Source of the DNA: Nocardioides sp. WS12
GTDB taxonomy: Bacteria; Actinomycetota; Actinomycetes; Propionibacteriales; Nocardioidaceae
Reading direction: 5' to 3'
Length of the DNA: 64,000 bases
Assembly (NCBI RefSeq): GCF_014108865.1
Contig: NZ_CP053928.1
Coordinates: forward strand, 1,240,001 to 1,304,000
Below are positions 1 to 8,623 of this stretch, piece by piece; within the stretch, counting starts at the first letter, position 1; every line of letters starts with the position of its first letter. Made by a program: the position numbers and the translations under genes. Under the pieces are notes generated by a model that worked only from the letters and a program-made list of their open reading frames with translations, was not told the origin of the DNA and made no database searches.

Positions 1-338
1 CACACGTGCTGGTCCGAGGTGTGGTTCGGGACGAGGTCGACGATCACCCGCAGCCCGAGACCGTGCGCCGTTTCGAGCAGGGCATCGGCATCGGTCAGGC
101 TGCCGAACAGCGGATCGACGTCGGTGTAGTCGGCGACGTCGTACCCGTGGTCCTTCTGGGGCGAGGTGTAGAACGGCGTGATCCACAGGGCGTCGACGCC
201 GAGATCGCGCAGGTACGGCAACCGCGACGTGATCCCGGGCAGGTCACCGATCCCGTCGGCCCCCATCTCGTCGGCGAAGCTGCGGACGTAGACCTGGTAG
301 ACGACGGCGTCGCGCCACCACGGAGCCGGGGCGGTCAT
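1..338 (-). CDS. GH13 alpha-glucosidase/alpha-amylase family protein, N-terminal part (runs off window)
   Basis: Only the first 112 or so codons are present; the rest lies left of position 1. The translation starts MTAPAPWWRDAVVYQVYVRSF and contains YLRDLGVDALWITPF, HGYDVADY and VIVDLVPNHTSD, the N-terminal half of the GH13 (beta/alpha)8 barrel including conserved region I (DxxxNH). Proteins of this kind hydrolyse alpha-glucosidic bonds in oligosaccharides or trehalose-related sugars in the cytoplasm; the exact substrate cannot be told from this part. The ATG overlaps the stop of the upstream thioesterase-like gene (ATGA), so the two are probably cotranscribed and translationally coupled. Confidence 0.85.
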   Translation of the reverse strand, partial: MTAPAPWWRDAVVYQVYVRSFADEMGADGIGDLPGITSRLPYLRDLGVDALWITPFYTSPQKDHGYDVADYTDVDPLFGSLTDADALLETAHGLGLRVIVDLVPNHTSDQHV

Positions 339-1054
339 CGGAACTCCTCAGGGTCGACGGCGATCCAGACGTGGTCGGCGGTGGCGACGGCCTCGCCGTT
401 CTCGCCGTACATCGTTGCTGCGGTGAAGGTCTTGCGGCCGTCGATTCGCCGCTGCTCGCCGACGATGACGTAGCGCTCCGAGGTGCGGGGCAGTCGACGT
501 ACCTCGGTGGTGATCCGGCCGAGCACCGAGGGCCGTCCCTCGAGGTCGCTGGCCCAGCCGCCGGGGCAGTCGAGTGCGGCCCAGGCGAGCGCCACGCTGC
601 TTTCGTACGGCGACCAGGTGCTCGCCACGCGTGCGTCCTCGGGGGAGGTCCGGGCCACCGGCGGGAGCGGGCCGGCGAAGATCCGCAGTCCGTCGCCCAC
701 GCGTCGGGCCGTGCCACAGACGAAGCAAGTCGGGAACGGGTGCTTGCGGTGACCGCCGAACGCGGCCTCCGCGTCCGCAGCGATCCCGACCGGGACCGGC
801 GCGACCGTGGCGGGTGCGATCTCGGCGTAGACGGCCTCGGCGACCGTCCGGCCGTCATGGGTCAGCGTGGCTCCGGCAGCCGTCGCGGTGACATGCATCG
901 GCGTCTCGAGCGGCGGCGGCTGCCGCAGGGTCACCGTGACGGCGCGACCGATCCCCTGGCCGGGAAGGGTCGCCGCCAGGGCACCGGCAACCCAGCCTCC
1001 GTTGCCGGAGCGGGGTGGACCGTTGAAGCGACGGGGGACAGCGAGCGTGGTCAC
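335..1054 (-). CDS. Thioesterase-like (hotdog-fold) protein, 239 aa
   Basis: A 239-residue soluble protein with no signal peptide. The N-terminal half (FNGPPRSGNGGWVAGALA) and the Cys-containing motif FPTCFVCG around residues 109-115, followed by WAALDCPGGWA, resemble actinobacterial proteins annotated as thioesterase superfamily. These probably hydrolyse acyl-CoA, but no catalytic residue can be assigned with certainty. The gene is divergent from ideR, about 40 bases away, and its last codon overlaps the glycosidase start. The assignment rests on overall pattern and is moderately sure. Confidence 0.6.
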   Translation of the reverse strand: MTTLAVPRRFNGPPRSGNGGWVAGALAATLPGQGIGRAVTVTLRQPPPLETPMHVTATAAGATLTHDGRTVAEAVYAEIAPATVAPVPVGIAADAEAAFGGHRKHPFPTCFVCGTARRVGDGLRIFAGPLPPVARTSPEDARVASTWSPYESSVALAWAALDCPGGWASDLEGRPSVLGRITTEVRRLPRTSERYVIVGEQRRIDGRKTFTAATMYGENGEAVATADHVWIAVDPEEFR

Positions 1055-1092
1055 GCGCCCAGCCTGCCAGCCGATAGGACAGAATGGGTTAC

Positions 1093-1779
1093 GTGAGCGA
1101 TCTCATCGACACCACCGAGATGTACCTCCGCACGATCTACGAATTGATCGAGGAGGGCATCACGCCGCTGCGCGCCCGGATTGCCGAGCGCCTGCACCAG
1201 AGCGGACCGACGGTTTCGCAGACGGTTGCCCGCATGGAGCGCGACGGACTGCTCACCGTTGAAGGCGACCGCCACCTCGAACTCACCGAGGACGGCCAGC
1301 GCCTCGCCACCCGCGTCATGCGCAAGCACCGCCTCGCCGAGCGACTTCTCGTCGACGTCATCGGCCTGGACTGGGAGCTCGTCCACGAGGAGGCGTGTCG
1401 CTGGGAGCACGTCATGTCCGAGACGGTGGAGCGTCGCCTGCTCGAACTGCTCAACCACCCGACCGAGTCGCCCTACGGCAACCCGATCCCCGGCCTGGCC
1501 GAGCTCGGCCAGGAGAAGGTCGGCGAGACGTTCATGGCCGACGTCGAGCCGCTCTCCAAGGCCGCCGGTCCGGAGGTCTCGCGGGCCCTGGTCCGCCGCA
1601 TCTCCGAGGAGATGCAGAAGGACGAGGCGCTGATGAGCGCGATGCGTCGCGTCGGTGCGCTGCCCGACAAGACGATCACGATCCAGGCCACGGCCGATGG
1701 CGTACTCGTGGGCTCCGGCGGCGAGACCGCCGAGATCTTCCCGGAAGCCGCTGACCACATCTTCGTCAAGCGACTCTGA
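1093..1779 (+). CDS. ideR: Iron-dependent DtxR/IdeR-family repressor
   Basis: The protein has the DtxR layout: N-terminal winged helix (residues about 1-70, containing [20 protein letters not shown] as recognition region), metal-binding dimerisation domain ([17 protein letters not shown] and [11 protein letters not shown] with the metal-ligand Cys, Glu and His residues), and a C-terminal SH3-like domain. In this family Fe(II) binding drives DNA binding and repression of iron uptake genes. An in-frame ATG lies at 1084, but the family normally begins just before DTTEMYL, so I place the start at GTG 1093 (228 aa). Strong similarity over the whole length supports true IdeR rather than a manganese-responsive relative. 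Confidence 0.9.
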   Translation: MSDLIDTTEMYLRTIYELIEEGITPLRARIAERLHQSGPTVSQTVARMERDGLLTVEGDRHLELTEDGQRLATRVMRKHRLAERLLVDVIGLDWELVHEEACRWEHVMSETVERRLLELLNHPTESPYGNPIPGLAELGQEKVGETFMADVEPLSKAAGPEVSRALVRRISEEMQKDEALMSAMRRVGALPDKTITIQATADGVLVGSGGETAEIFPEAADHIFVKRL

Positions 1780-1782
1780 CAC

Positions 1783-2619
1783 TCAGGCTGTCCTGGCCGC
1801 CGCCAGCCGCGGCAGCCATTGGCTGGTCCCCTCGGCAACGAGGTGGGTCGCCAGGGCGTCGCCGCGCGTTGGCCCACGGTTGACGATCACCACGGGCACC
1901 TCGCGTTGCGCTGCCCGGCGTACGAACCGCAGGCCACTCATCACCGTCAGGCTCGACCCCGCGACCAGCAGCGTGCCGCCGGTCTCCGCCAGTGCGTCGA
2001 CGGCCGCGTAGCAGCGTTCGACCCGTTCCTTCGGCACGTTCTCGCCGAAGAACACGACGTCAGGTTTCAGCAGGCCACCGCACTCCTCGCACGGGGGTAC
2101 GACGAAGCCGGCTGTCTCCTCGAGAGCGACATCGCCGTCCGGTCGGTGCGCCACCTCCGCATGCCGAACGGCCCAGCCCGGGTTGGCGTGCTCGAGTCGT
2201 TCCTGCAGCGCGGTCCGGGGCGTCGTACTCCTGCAGGAGAGGCAGATGACGTCGGCGACGCGGCCGTGCAGGGCGACCAGGTGCGGGGTGCCGACGGCTT
2301 CGTGCAGGCCGTCGACGTTCTGGGTGATGACGAGGTCGGCGCCCAGGGCCGCAACGGCGAGGTGGCCGGCGTTGGGCTCGGCGTGCCCCATGCGTGCCCA
2401 GCCGAGGTGGCTGCGCGCCCAGTACCGCTGGTGCGCGGCCGGGCTCGCCACGAACTCCTGGAACGTCATCGGCATCCGCGCGGGCGCGTCCGGTCCGCGG
2501 TAGTCCGGGATGCCCGAGTCGGTGGACAGGCCGGCGCCGGTCAGGACCACGAGCGGCCCGCGCGAGCACTGCTCGAGCGCGCCCGACCCAGCCAGCTCAG
2601 CCGTAGCGGAGCTTGGCAC
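1783..2619 (-). CDS. NAD-dependent protein deacetylase, sirtuin family
   Basis: A Sir2-family enzyme that removes acyl groups from lysines using NAD+. Motifs in order are LTGAGLSTDSGIPDYRG (NAD binding), ITQNVDGLH (catalytic region), LHGRVADVICLSC with the catalytic His, a CxxC pair here and a second CEEC pair for structural zinc, and FFGENVP/AGSSLTV. At 278 aa it is somewhat longer than the minimal bacterial CobB. The start used is GTG at 2619, which overlaps the end of the DUF2277 gene by 23 bases; a later start nearer VVLTGAG is possible. It ends three bases from ideR, converging with it. Confidence 0.88.
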   Translation of the reverse strand: MPSSATAELAGSGALEQCSRGPLVVLTGAGLSTDSGIPDYRGPDAPARMPMTFQEFVASPAAHQRYWARSHLGWARMGHAEPNAGHLAVAALGADLVITQNVDGLHEAVGTPHLVALHGRVADVICLSCRSTTPRTALQERLEHANPGWAVRHAEVAHRPDGDVALEETAGFVVPPCEECGGLLKPDVVFFGENVPKERVERCYAAVDALAETGGTLLVAGSSLTVMSGLRFVRRAAQREVPVVIVNRGPTRGDALATHLVAEGTSQWLPRLAAARTA

Positions 2620-2863
2620 GTTCGCGGGCCTTCGCGGCCTCGATCTCGCGGTCCTTCGGCGGCGCCGCGCTGACCAGGTCCTCCAGCAGGTGCTGGGTGA
2701 TGTGGGCGATCTCGGCGACGGCCTTGTCGAACGCGGCCTGATTGGCCTGGCTCGGCTTGGTCGATCCGCTGACCTTGCGGACGTACTGCAGGGCAGCAGC
2801 CGTCACCTCGTCATTGGTCGCCGGCGGCTCGAAGTTGTGGAGTGTCCGGATGTTGCGGCACAT
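2597..2863 (-). CDS. DUF2277-family small protein, 88 aa
   Basis: A small soluble protein starting MCRNIRTLHNFEPPAT and containing AALQYVRKVSG, characteristic of DUF2277, a family common in actinobacteria and of unknown function. It precedes and overlaps the sirtuin gene on the same strand, implying one transcript. The C-terminus is rich in Lys, Arg and Glu. No catalytic residue is apparent and no function is proposed. Confidence 0.8.
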   Translation of the reverse strand: MCRNIRTLHNFEPPATNDEVTAAALQYVRKVSGSTKPSQANQAAFDKAVAEIAHITQHLLEDLVSAAPPKDREIEAAKARERAKLRYG

Positions 2864-2901
2864 GCTCCGAGCCTACGCCGCGCAGGGCGCACAATGGCCC
2901 G

Positions 2902-3732
2902 ATGAGATCTCGGATCGGGGTGGTGGTCGTCCTTGCGGCGAGTCTGCTCGGCGGCTGTGGGGGAGACGACGGCTCGAAGGGCGAGGCCGACGACGCCCGG
3001 TCGACGGGTACGACGAGCGCACCCACCCAGGAGCCCTGGCAGGCCCTCGACGGCCCGCTCGGTCGCTGCGGGCCTCAGCCTGCGGACGTGGCCGATGCGG
3101 GGTTCGCGCCGACCGTGCTGCAGGACGAGAAGGTCGGGAAGATCACCGCCGTGACGGCCGGGACCGGCCCGACGGTCGCGATCCTGCTCCACCAGACCGA
3201 TGGCAACGGCTTGTGTGGCTGGTTGGCGTACGCCGCCGACCTGGTCGCCGAGCCGGGGGTGCAGGTCCTGGCGATCGACCTCTGCGGGTTCGGTGAGTCG
3301 ACCTGCCACGGTGGCCGCCGGTCGGGGCCCGCGCAGGCCGACGCGGTCCGTGTTGCTGTGCGGGAGGCGCGGACCGGACTGCAGGCCACCCGCGTCGTGG
3401 TGGTCGGTGCATCGATGGGCGGCAGCGTTGCTCTGATGACGGCGGCGAGTGACGCGATGATCGACACGGCCGTGGACCTGTCCGGCCCGGTGGACTGGGC
3501 CGGCATCGAGGTCATCGACGGTGGACGTGGCCTCCGGGTCCCGGTGTTGGTGGCGATGGCCGATGACGAAGGTGAGGAGGCGGTGGTCGGGTCACAGGCG
3601 ATCGTCGACCTGGCACCGGCGGGCAGCCGGTTCGAGCCGGCCGAGTCCGGTCACGGCTACGCACTGCTGTTCGACGAGGACGACCAGCCCACTGCGCTCG
3701 CCGAGACCGTCGCCGCCTGGATCCGCGGCTAG
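2902..3732 (+). CDS. Secreted lipoprotein with alpha/beta-hydrolase fold
   Basis: The start at ATG 2902 (276 aa) is chosen because it gives a lipoprotein signal peptide: MRSR, a hydrophobic stretch VVVVLAASLLGGC with lipobox LGGC, then a Gly/Asp/Lys-rich linker. The mature part has a nucleophile elbow GASMGG (GxSxG), a preceding beta-strand TRVVVVG, an Asp-containing strand after the helix, and SGHGYALL as the probable catalytic His. It is therefore likely an outer-surface esterase or peptidase-like hydrolase; the substrate is unknown. An upstream in-frame start at 2842 would spoil the signal peptide. Confidence 0.75.
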   Translation: MRSRIGVVVVLAASLLGGCGGDDGSKGEADDARSTGTTSAPTQEPWQALDGPLGRCGPQPADVADAGFAPTVLQDEKVGKITAVTAGTGPTVAILLHQTDGNGLCGWLAYAADLVAEPGVQVLAIDLCGFGESTCHGGRRSGPAQADAVRVAVREARTGLQATRVVVVGASMGGSVALMTAASDAMIDTAVDLSGPVDWAGIEVIDGGRGLRVPVLVAMADDEGEEAVVGSQAIVDLAPAGSRFEPAESGHGYALLFDEDDQPTALAETVAAWIRG

Positions 3733-3736
3733 GAGC

Positions 3737-5806
3737 TCAGAGCTCGAAGAACTGCGCGTCCTCGCCGGTCACCAGCACCACCCGCCCGTCGGGCATGGGC
3801 AGCGCGCGGACGTCGTCCACGTCGTCGCCGTACTCCACTTGCCGGAGGCGGTTGTGGAGCTTGCCGTCCTTGACCTTGACCACGGAGACATAGCCGACGC
3901 GGCGGCTCGTGTGCTTCTCCAGCACCGTGATCGCGGTGCGTTGGTCCGGCAGCCAGGTGAAGGCGCGCGGGTCCAGGCCGGCGCGGGCCACCGTGTCGGT
4001 GCCGTAGTTGTGGACGTCCATCCGCCGGACGTTGGTCACGTCGCGGACGTTGAACAGGCCGATCTGCGCGCCCCAGCCGTTCTTGACCGGCCCTTCGCCG
4101 ACGCCGATCATCCGGTTCGGGCCGAGCGGGTGGAGGTACGACGAGAAGCCCGGGATCTTGAGCTTGCCGAGCAGCCTGGGCGCCGCGGGGTTGGTGAGAT
4201 CGATCGCGTACAGCGGGTCCACCTGCCGGAACGTCACCATGATCGCGAGGTCGTCGAACCAGCGCATCGCCTTGATCTCCTCGTTGCGCCCGAGGTTGTC
4301 GAGGCGGCCGTGCTCGACCAGTTCGTCGCCGTCGCGCTGGAAGGTGACGATCGAGTTGAAGTTCCCGGTCTCCTCCGTGGCCCCGACCGCCACCCGGAGC
4401 ACGCCGTCGGCCTCGTCGATCGACCAGCGGTCGCGGATCGCGCCCTCGACCTCGCCGGAAGCGACGTGGGTGGCCTGCTTGCCGTCCAGTTCGAAGTCGA
4501 AGAGGTACGACGACCCGCTGGTCGTGCCGCGGATCGGGCTGCCCATGCACCCCTCGACGCACCGGTCCAGCAGACCGTTGCCCCAACCGGCGCTCGTGGC
4601 GAGGTAGAGATGGTCCGCGGACTCGTAGGCGATGCCGGTCTGGCCGGCCAGGCCGATGGCGTCGACCTTGTCGGGCGACGCGGCGTCGAAGCCGACCACG
4701 CTGGTGGTGTCGAGTGCGAGATCGTCCGAGGGGATGGCGACATTGGTGCAGTCGAGGAGCTGTTGGCCCTTCGCGTCGGCACTGTCGTCGGTGGTGATCG
4801 TGGGCAACCAGTCCTCGATCTTCGAGTCCTCGACCAGCGTGCGGTTGTGCTTGAGCGCCTCGTTGTCGCTGCGCTTGCCGCGCGGCTCGACGAAGTCGAG
4901 GTCCGGCAGCCCCGAGGACAGCACCATCCGGATGGTGGAGTCGTGTTGGCGGGCGGACGACAGGCCGGCGTCATAGGTGACGTCGTGGGCGATCTTCGGC
5001 GTCGCGGGGTCGGCGAGCGAGATGGTCAGCACCCGGGTGCCGGTCGGCTGGGTGTACCCGTAGACGTGCTTGTCGCTCGGCCGCGCCTCGGCGTCGTCGT
5101 CGGCGCCGATCGCCACGACGGTGTCGCCGCTCAGCAGGATCTCGGCGTCCTCGATCCCCGGCAGGGCGATCCGGCCGAGCTTCTTCGTGGAGGAGCCGGT
5201 GACGTCGTACACGAAGAGGGCATCGTCGCGGACCAGGGCCAGGATCTTGCCGTCGGTCTTGGCGGTGTCGGGTTCGTCGACCGCCATCTCCTGCACGTTG
5301 GTGCCGGTCTCGCTACTCTCCTGGCGGCTGGACTGCGGGGTGGCACCCCGCTCGAGGCTCTTGTACGAGTTGCTCATGCCGCCGGTGGGGTTTGGCACGG
5401 CGTCGCTGAGCTGATCCGTCACCGGGTCGATCAGTTCGCGTCCGTCCCCGTAGTAGATGGGCAGGCCGCCGCCCCAGCCGTACGGCCCGACCAGGTCGAG
5501 CGCCCTGTCGATGTAGGTCTGCAGCAGGTCGTCACAGTTCTTCGCCGGCTCGAGGTCGGCCTGGAACGCCACATGGCTCGGCAGCGCCTCCGCGCCCGGT
5601 GGATTGCCGCCGCCCCCGGATCCGTCGTTGACGAGCGTCCCGGTCAGGAACGCGCCCGCCAGGCCGGTCACGGCCGCCGCCGTCATCAGCGGTCGGGCGA
5701 CCAGCCGTCGGTGCGACTGCTGTCCCTTGGTCGCCGCGGCGAGGATCGCGCCGGTCGGCGCCTTGCCGGTGGGGTAGTCGTCCCAGAGGTTCTCGAGGTC
5801 GGTCAT
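3737..5806 (-). CDS. Membrane-anchored secreted beta-propeller protein (PF09826-like)
   Basis: A 689-residue protein with a short basic cytoplasmic N-terminus (about 1-38), one membrane segment (LMTAAAVTGLAGAFLTGTLV, about 40-60) and a large extracellular domain. The sequence VDEPDTAKTDGK followed by repeated beta-strand blades resembles the secreted C-terminal beta-propeller family in archaea and actinobacteria. No enzyme motif is visible. The start codon overlaps the stop of the upstream SigE-family sigma factor by four bases. That coupling suggests the membrane protein senses something outside and holds the sigma factor, acting as an anti-sigma of unusual type; this role is inference. Confidence 0.75.
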   Translation of the reverse strand: MTDLENLWDDYPTGKAPTGAILAAATKGQQSHRRLVARPLMTAAAVTGLAGAFLTGTLVNDGSGGGGNPPGAEALPSHVAFQADLEPAKNCDDLLQTYIDRALDLVGPYGWGGGLPIYYGDGRELIDPVTDQLSDAVPNPTGGMSNSYKSLERGATPQSSRQESSETGTNVQEMAVDEPDTAKTDGKILALVRDDALFVYDVTGSSTKKLGRIALPGIEDAEILLSGDTVVAIGADDDAEARPSDKHVYGYTQPTGTRVLTISLADPATPKIAHDVTYDAGLSSARQHDSTIRMVLSSGLPDLDFVEPRGKRSDNEALKHNRTLVEDSKIEDWLPTITTDDSADAKGQQLLDCTNVAIPSDDLALDTTSVVGFDAASPDKVDAIGLAGQTGIAYESADHLYLATSAGWGNGLLDRCVEGCMGSPIRGTTSGSSYLFDFELDGKQATHVASGEVEGAIRDRWSIDEADGVLRVAVGATEETGNFNSIVTFQRDGDELVEHGRLDNLGRNEEIKAMRWFDDLAIMVTFRQVDPLYAIDLTNPAAPRLLGKLKIPGFSSYLHPLGPNRMIGVGEGPVKNGWGAQIGLFNVRDVTNVRRMDVHNYGTDTVARAGLDPRAFTWLPDQRTAITVLEKHTSRRVGYVSVVKVKDGKLHNRLRQVEYGDDVDDVRALPMPDGRVVLVTGEDAQFFEL

Positions 5807-6333
5807 TTCTTCGTCCCTCCGGACAGATCGAGGAGGTGGTCATTGGAGGCCAGGTGGGCGAGTGCCCGGGACAATCGGCTCTTCACGGTGCCGGCGGGCA
5901 CGCCGAGTACCTCGGCGGTCTGTTTCTCGCTCAGTTGCACGAAGTAGCGCAGGACCACCACATCGCGGTTGGGCTTGGTCAGGGTTCCGAGCGCCCGGTG
6001 CACGGCATCGGCGACGGCCACCCGCTCTGCCGCATCGCCCCCCACGGGGCGGTCACTGCGCTCGAGGGAGCGCGGGTCGTCGTACTGCCGGTCCTTCCAC
6101 CACCGGGTGCGGCGGGTGTCGCGCAGGCAGTTGAGGAGCATCCGGTAGACGTAGGCCTCGCGGTTCTCGGCCGAGTTGACCCGGTCCCAGCCGGTGTAGC
6201 AGCGGACCAGGGTGGTCTGCGCGAGATCCTCGGCTTCGTGCGGCCGGGCGCCGAGGAAGATCGCCGCCCGGACCAGGGTCGGCCAACTCTGCTCGACATA
6301 GTCGGCGTAGACCGCTTCGGTCTCGGGATCCAC
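5803..6333 (-). CDS. RNA polymerase sigma-70 factor, SigE/ECF family
   Basis: A 176-residue sigma factor with region 2 (about 8-75: FLGARPHEAEDLAQTTLVRCYTGW) and region 4 (about 110-170: VVVLRYFVQLSEKQTAEVLGVPAGTVKSRLSRAL, a helix-turn-helix). The length and spacing fit the actinobacterial SigE (ECF39/SigE-50-like) group that responds to envelope stress. It is cotranscribed with the beta-propeller membrane protein, whose start overlaps its stop. Its own promoter is expected in 6334-6449, but I cannot see a recognisable motif there. Confidence 0.88.
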   Translation of the reverse strand: MDPETEAVYADYVEQSWPTLVRAAIFLGARPHEAEDLAQTTLVRCYTGWDRVNSAENREAYVYRMLLNCLRDTRRTRWWKDRQYDDPRSLERSDRPVGGDAAERVAVADAVHRALGTLTKPNRDVVVLRYFVQLSEKQTAEVLGVPAGTVKSRLSRALAHLASNDHLLDLSGGTKK

Positions 6334-6449
6334 GTGCGCTCCGTTGTTCTGGCCCGTCAGTGCTGGGCCTGGTGGCTGGTGCTGAACCTATGACGCACCG
6401 GACCCGCTGCGGGGTTCCATCGACTTCCACCTCAATGAAAGAGTGAGCC

Positions 6450-7640
6450 ATGGCTTCCTCTGCTCGCCCTTACGACATCGTCCTGTTCGGAGCCACTGGC
6501 TTCACGGGCGGACTGACCGCCGACTACCTCGCCGCGAATGCCCCCAAGGACCTTCGCTGGGCGCTCGCCGGTCGCAGCCAGGCGAAGCTCGAAGCGGTCC
6601 GGTCGCGCCTCGCTGGCGTGAATCCGGCCCTCGCCGACCTGCCGCTGCTCGTCGCCGACGCAACGGACGCCGCCGCCCTGGCCGAGGTCGTCGCCACCAC
6701 GAAGGTCGTCGCCACGACCGTCGGTCCCTACATCGAGTACGGCGGCCCGCTGGTTGCTGCGTGCGCGGCTGCCGGCACCGACTACGTCGACCTGACGGGC
6801 GAGCCCGAGTTCGTCGACCGCACCTACGTCGAGCACAACGCCGCAGCCGAAGGCTCCGGGGCGCGGATCGTGCACTCCTGCGGGTTCGACTCGATCCCGC
6901 ACGACCTCGGCGCGTACTTCACGATCAAGGAACTGGAGAAGGAGGTCGGCGGCGAGCTGACCGCGCCGGTCGAGATGCGCGGCGTGGTGCGCTCCAAGGC
7001 CGGCTTCTCCGGTGGCACCTTCCATTCTGCGCTCACCGCCTTCTCCCGCGCCCGGCAGATGAAGGAGGCCTCCGGCGCACGCCGCAAGATGGAGCCGCGG
7101 CCCGAGGGTCGCCGTTCGCGCGCGACTGCCGGACGGCCCCGCCGCGACGGCGAGCTCGGCTACTGGCTGCTGCCCCTGCCGACCATCGACCCGTTCGTGG
7201 TGGCGCGCAGCGGGGCCGCGCTGTCGTCGTACGGGCCTGCTTTCACGTACTCCCACTTCGCTGGCACCAAGACCCTGCGGTACGCCGCGGGCGGAGCCGT
7301 CGGCGCGAGCAGCCTGGCCGTCGCCTCGCAGGTGGCGCCGCTGCGCAATGCGCTGCTCAAGCGGGTGCCGCAGGGCGAGGGCCCGTCGGCCAGCCGCCGC
7401 GAGAAGTCCTGGTTCACCGTCGACTTCGTGGCCGAGAGCGCCGGCAAGTCGGTGCGGACCCGCGTCTCTGGCGGCGACCCCGGCTACACCGAGACCGCGA
7501 AGATGCTCGCCGAGTCGGCCCTGTGCCTGGCGCTGGACGACAACCCGAACGTGTCGGGCCAGGTCACCACCGCCGCCGCGATGGGCGACACCCTGCTCGC
7601 GCGCCTGGAGCGGGCCGGGATCAGCTTCGAACGTCGCTGA
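6450..7640 (+). CDS. Saccharopine dehydrogenase NADP-binding-domain protein (trans-acting enoyl reductase family)
   Basis: A 396-residue oxidoreductase with an N-terminal Rossmann motif DIVLFGATGFTGG (residues 9-21) and the pattern YIEYGGPLVAACAAAGTDYVDLTGE, typical of the saccharopine-dehydrogenase-like family that in mycobacteria includes the trans-acting enoyl reductase of lipid synthesis and its relatives. Near the C-terminus VSGGDPGYTETAKMLAESA matches the same group. It probably reduces a lipid intermediate with NADPH, but the true substrate is unknown. It is a single-gene unit followed by a strong hairpin terminator. Confidence 0.8.
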   Translation: MASSARPYDIVLFGATGFTGGLTADYLAANAPKDLRWALAGRSQAKLEAVRSRLAGVNPALADLPLLVADATDAAALAEVVATTKVVATTVGPYIEYGGPLVAACAAAGTDYVDLTGEPEFVDRTYVEHNAAAEGSGARIVHSCGFDSIPHDLGAYFTIKELEKEVGGELTAPVEMRGVVRSKAGFSGGTFHSALTAFSRARQMKEASGARRKMEPRPEGRRSRATAGRPRRDGELGYWLLPLPTIDPFVVARSGAALSSYGPAFTYSHFAGTKTLRYAAGGAVGASSLAVASQVAPLRNALLKRVPQGEGPSASRREKSWFTVDFVAESAGKSVRTRVSGGDPGYTETAKMLAESALCLALDDNPNVSGQVTTAAAMGDTLLARLERAGISFERR

Positions 7641-7667
7641 CACTCCCACCAGAACGTACGAAAACGA

Positions 7668-7700
7668 CAACGGCCGACCGGGATCACCGGTCGGCCGTTG
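7668..7700. terminator. Hairpin terminator between converging genes
   Basis: A perfect 14-bp inverted repeat (CAACGGCCGACCGG / CCGGTCGGCCGTTG) separated by GATCA lies between the end of the oxidoreductase gene (7640, plus strand) and the end of the acidic surface protein gene (7737, minus strand). It can work in both directions. There is no clear T-run, which is usual for high-GC actinobacteria. Confidence 0.8.
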
Positions 7701-7736
7701 CCGTCGTGTGCTGCGTCCCCACTTCTCAGCAGACGA

Positions 7737-8414
7737 TCATCGGGTGGCGCCACCCATCCGACGGCGAGCGAGCAGCGAGCCCGCCGCGGTCACCACGCCG
7801 CCACCGGCGAGCATCCACGCGAGGCTGAGACCCTCGTCGTCGCTGCCGGCTCCGGCGTCGATCCGGTTCGGGAGCTGGACGTCCTCGACGCCGGCAACCT
7901 CGTCGGTCGCGTCGTTCTGGTCGGCCGGGACCTCGTCTCCGGGCACGTCCTCGGGCTTGTCGCCCGGCTCCGGGTTGGTCAGGTCGTCCGGACCTTCGGG
8001 CTTCGGGTCGTCGTTGTCCTCGGGGTTGGTCAGGTCGTCCGGGCCTTCGGGCTTCGGGTCGTCGTTGTCCTCGGGGTTGGTGATGTCGCCGGGGCCCTGC
8101 GGCTTCGGGTCGTCGTTGTCCTCGGGGTTGGTGATGTCGCCGGGGCCCTGCGGCTTCGGGTCGTCGTTGTCCTCCGGGATGGCGATGTCGCCGGGGCCCT
8201 GCGGCTTCGGGTCGTCGTTGTCCTCCGGGATGGCGATCTCGCCGGGGCCCTGCGGCTTGGGGTCTTCGTCGTCGTGGGGCTGGGCGATGATGATCGGGCC
8301 GGGTTCGAAGCCGTCGGCGTGAGCGGTTCCAGCGAAGCCGCCGAAGGCGATGGCGCTCGCGGCGAGCGGGGTGGCGATCAGCAGGCGGAGCGCGGTGCGG
8401 GTGGTGGTGTTCAT
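7737..8414 (-). CDS. Secreted acidic repeat protein with sortase-type C-terminal anchor (paralogue A)
   Basis: A 225-residue protein. Residues 1-33 are a signal peptide ending AHA, residues about 47-147 are six imperfect copies of a 17-residue acidic, Pro-rich unit (PEDNDDPKPQGPGDI type), and the C-terminus has LPNRIDAGAG (181-190), a hydrophobic stretch (197-216) and the tail RRR. This three-part end resembles a cell-wall sorting signal, with a motif other than LPXTG. The start at 8414 is chosen because it begins the signal peptide and matches paralogue B. The gene shares its promoter motif with the sortase 3 kb away, so it is a likely sortase substrate; the outer-surface role is unknown. 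Confidence 0.75.
   Translation of the reverse strand: MNTTTRTALRLLIATPLAASAIAFGGFAGTAHADGFEPGPIIIAQPHDDEDPKPQGPGEIAIPEDNDDPKPQGPGDIAIPEDNDDPKPQGPGDITNPEDNDDPKPQGPGDITNPEDNDDPKPEGPDDLTNPEDNDDPKPEGPDDLTNPEPGDKPEDVPGDEVPADQNDATDEVAGVEDVQLPNRIDAGAGSDDEGLSLAWMLAGGGVVTAAGSLLARRRMGGATR
7974..8276. repeat. Coding tandem repeat, 51-bp unit, about six copies
   Basis: A 51-bp unit recurs in tandem within paralogue A, with codes for PEDNDDPKPQGPGDI-type units. Copies differ by few bases: two end in Ala-Ile, two in Thr-Asn and two carry Glu-Gly-Pro-Asp-Asp-Leu. Near-identity of adjacent units indicates recent expansion or homogenisation, so copy number may vary between strains. Paralogue B holds only two units of this type. 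Confidence 0.85.
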
Positions 8415-8473
8415 GGTGTTCTCCTCAGGTTGGCTGGGCCCTTGCGGAGCCCGGTGGCTTGGTGTTCTTGGTG

Positions 8474-8503
8474 GTAAGAGCACGCCGGCCTGAGGACCTT
8501 GCA
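8474..8503 (-). promoter_or_regulatory. Regulon promoter of paralogue A: TGCAAGG-N16-CTCTTAC
   Basis: On the minus strand TGCAAGG (8503-8497) is followed after exactly 16 bases by CTCTTAC (8480-8474), about 60 bases upstream of the ATG. The same two boxes at the same spacing precede paralogue B, the sortase and the fused sigma factor. An A-rich tract lies just upstream. The layout fits an ECF-type -35/-10 promoter. Confidence 0.75.
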
Positions 8504-8623
8504 GATTTTCTGGAGAACTTTCCGGATTTCTTTTTCGGGGTTCCCGGGCCGTGGGCCCGAGCGCTCTGTGAGACCTGTGGATGAGCGCTGACGTCCGCGG
8601 GGAATCCGGGCCATCCTGCTGGG

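Noticed and set aside
3521..5947. Open frame of 808 codons on the plus strand
   Set aside because: It is antisense to the beta-propeller gene, whose translation has a coherent signal anchor and domain. High GC keeps opposite frames open.
7974..8276. Regular 51-bp repeats as a CRISPR array
   Set aside because: The units are directly adjacent, without unique spacers, and encode a protein repeat in frame.
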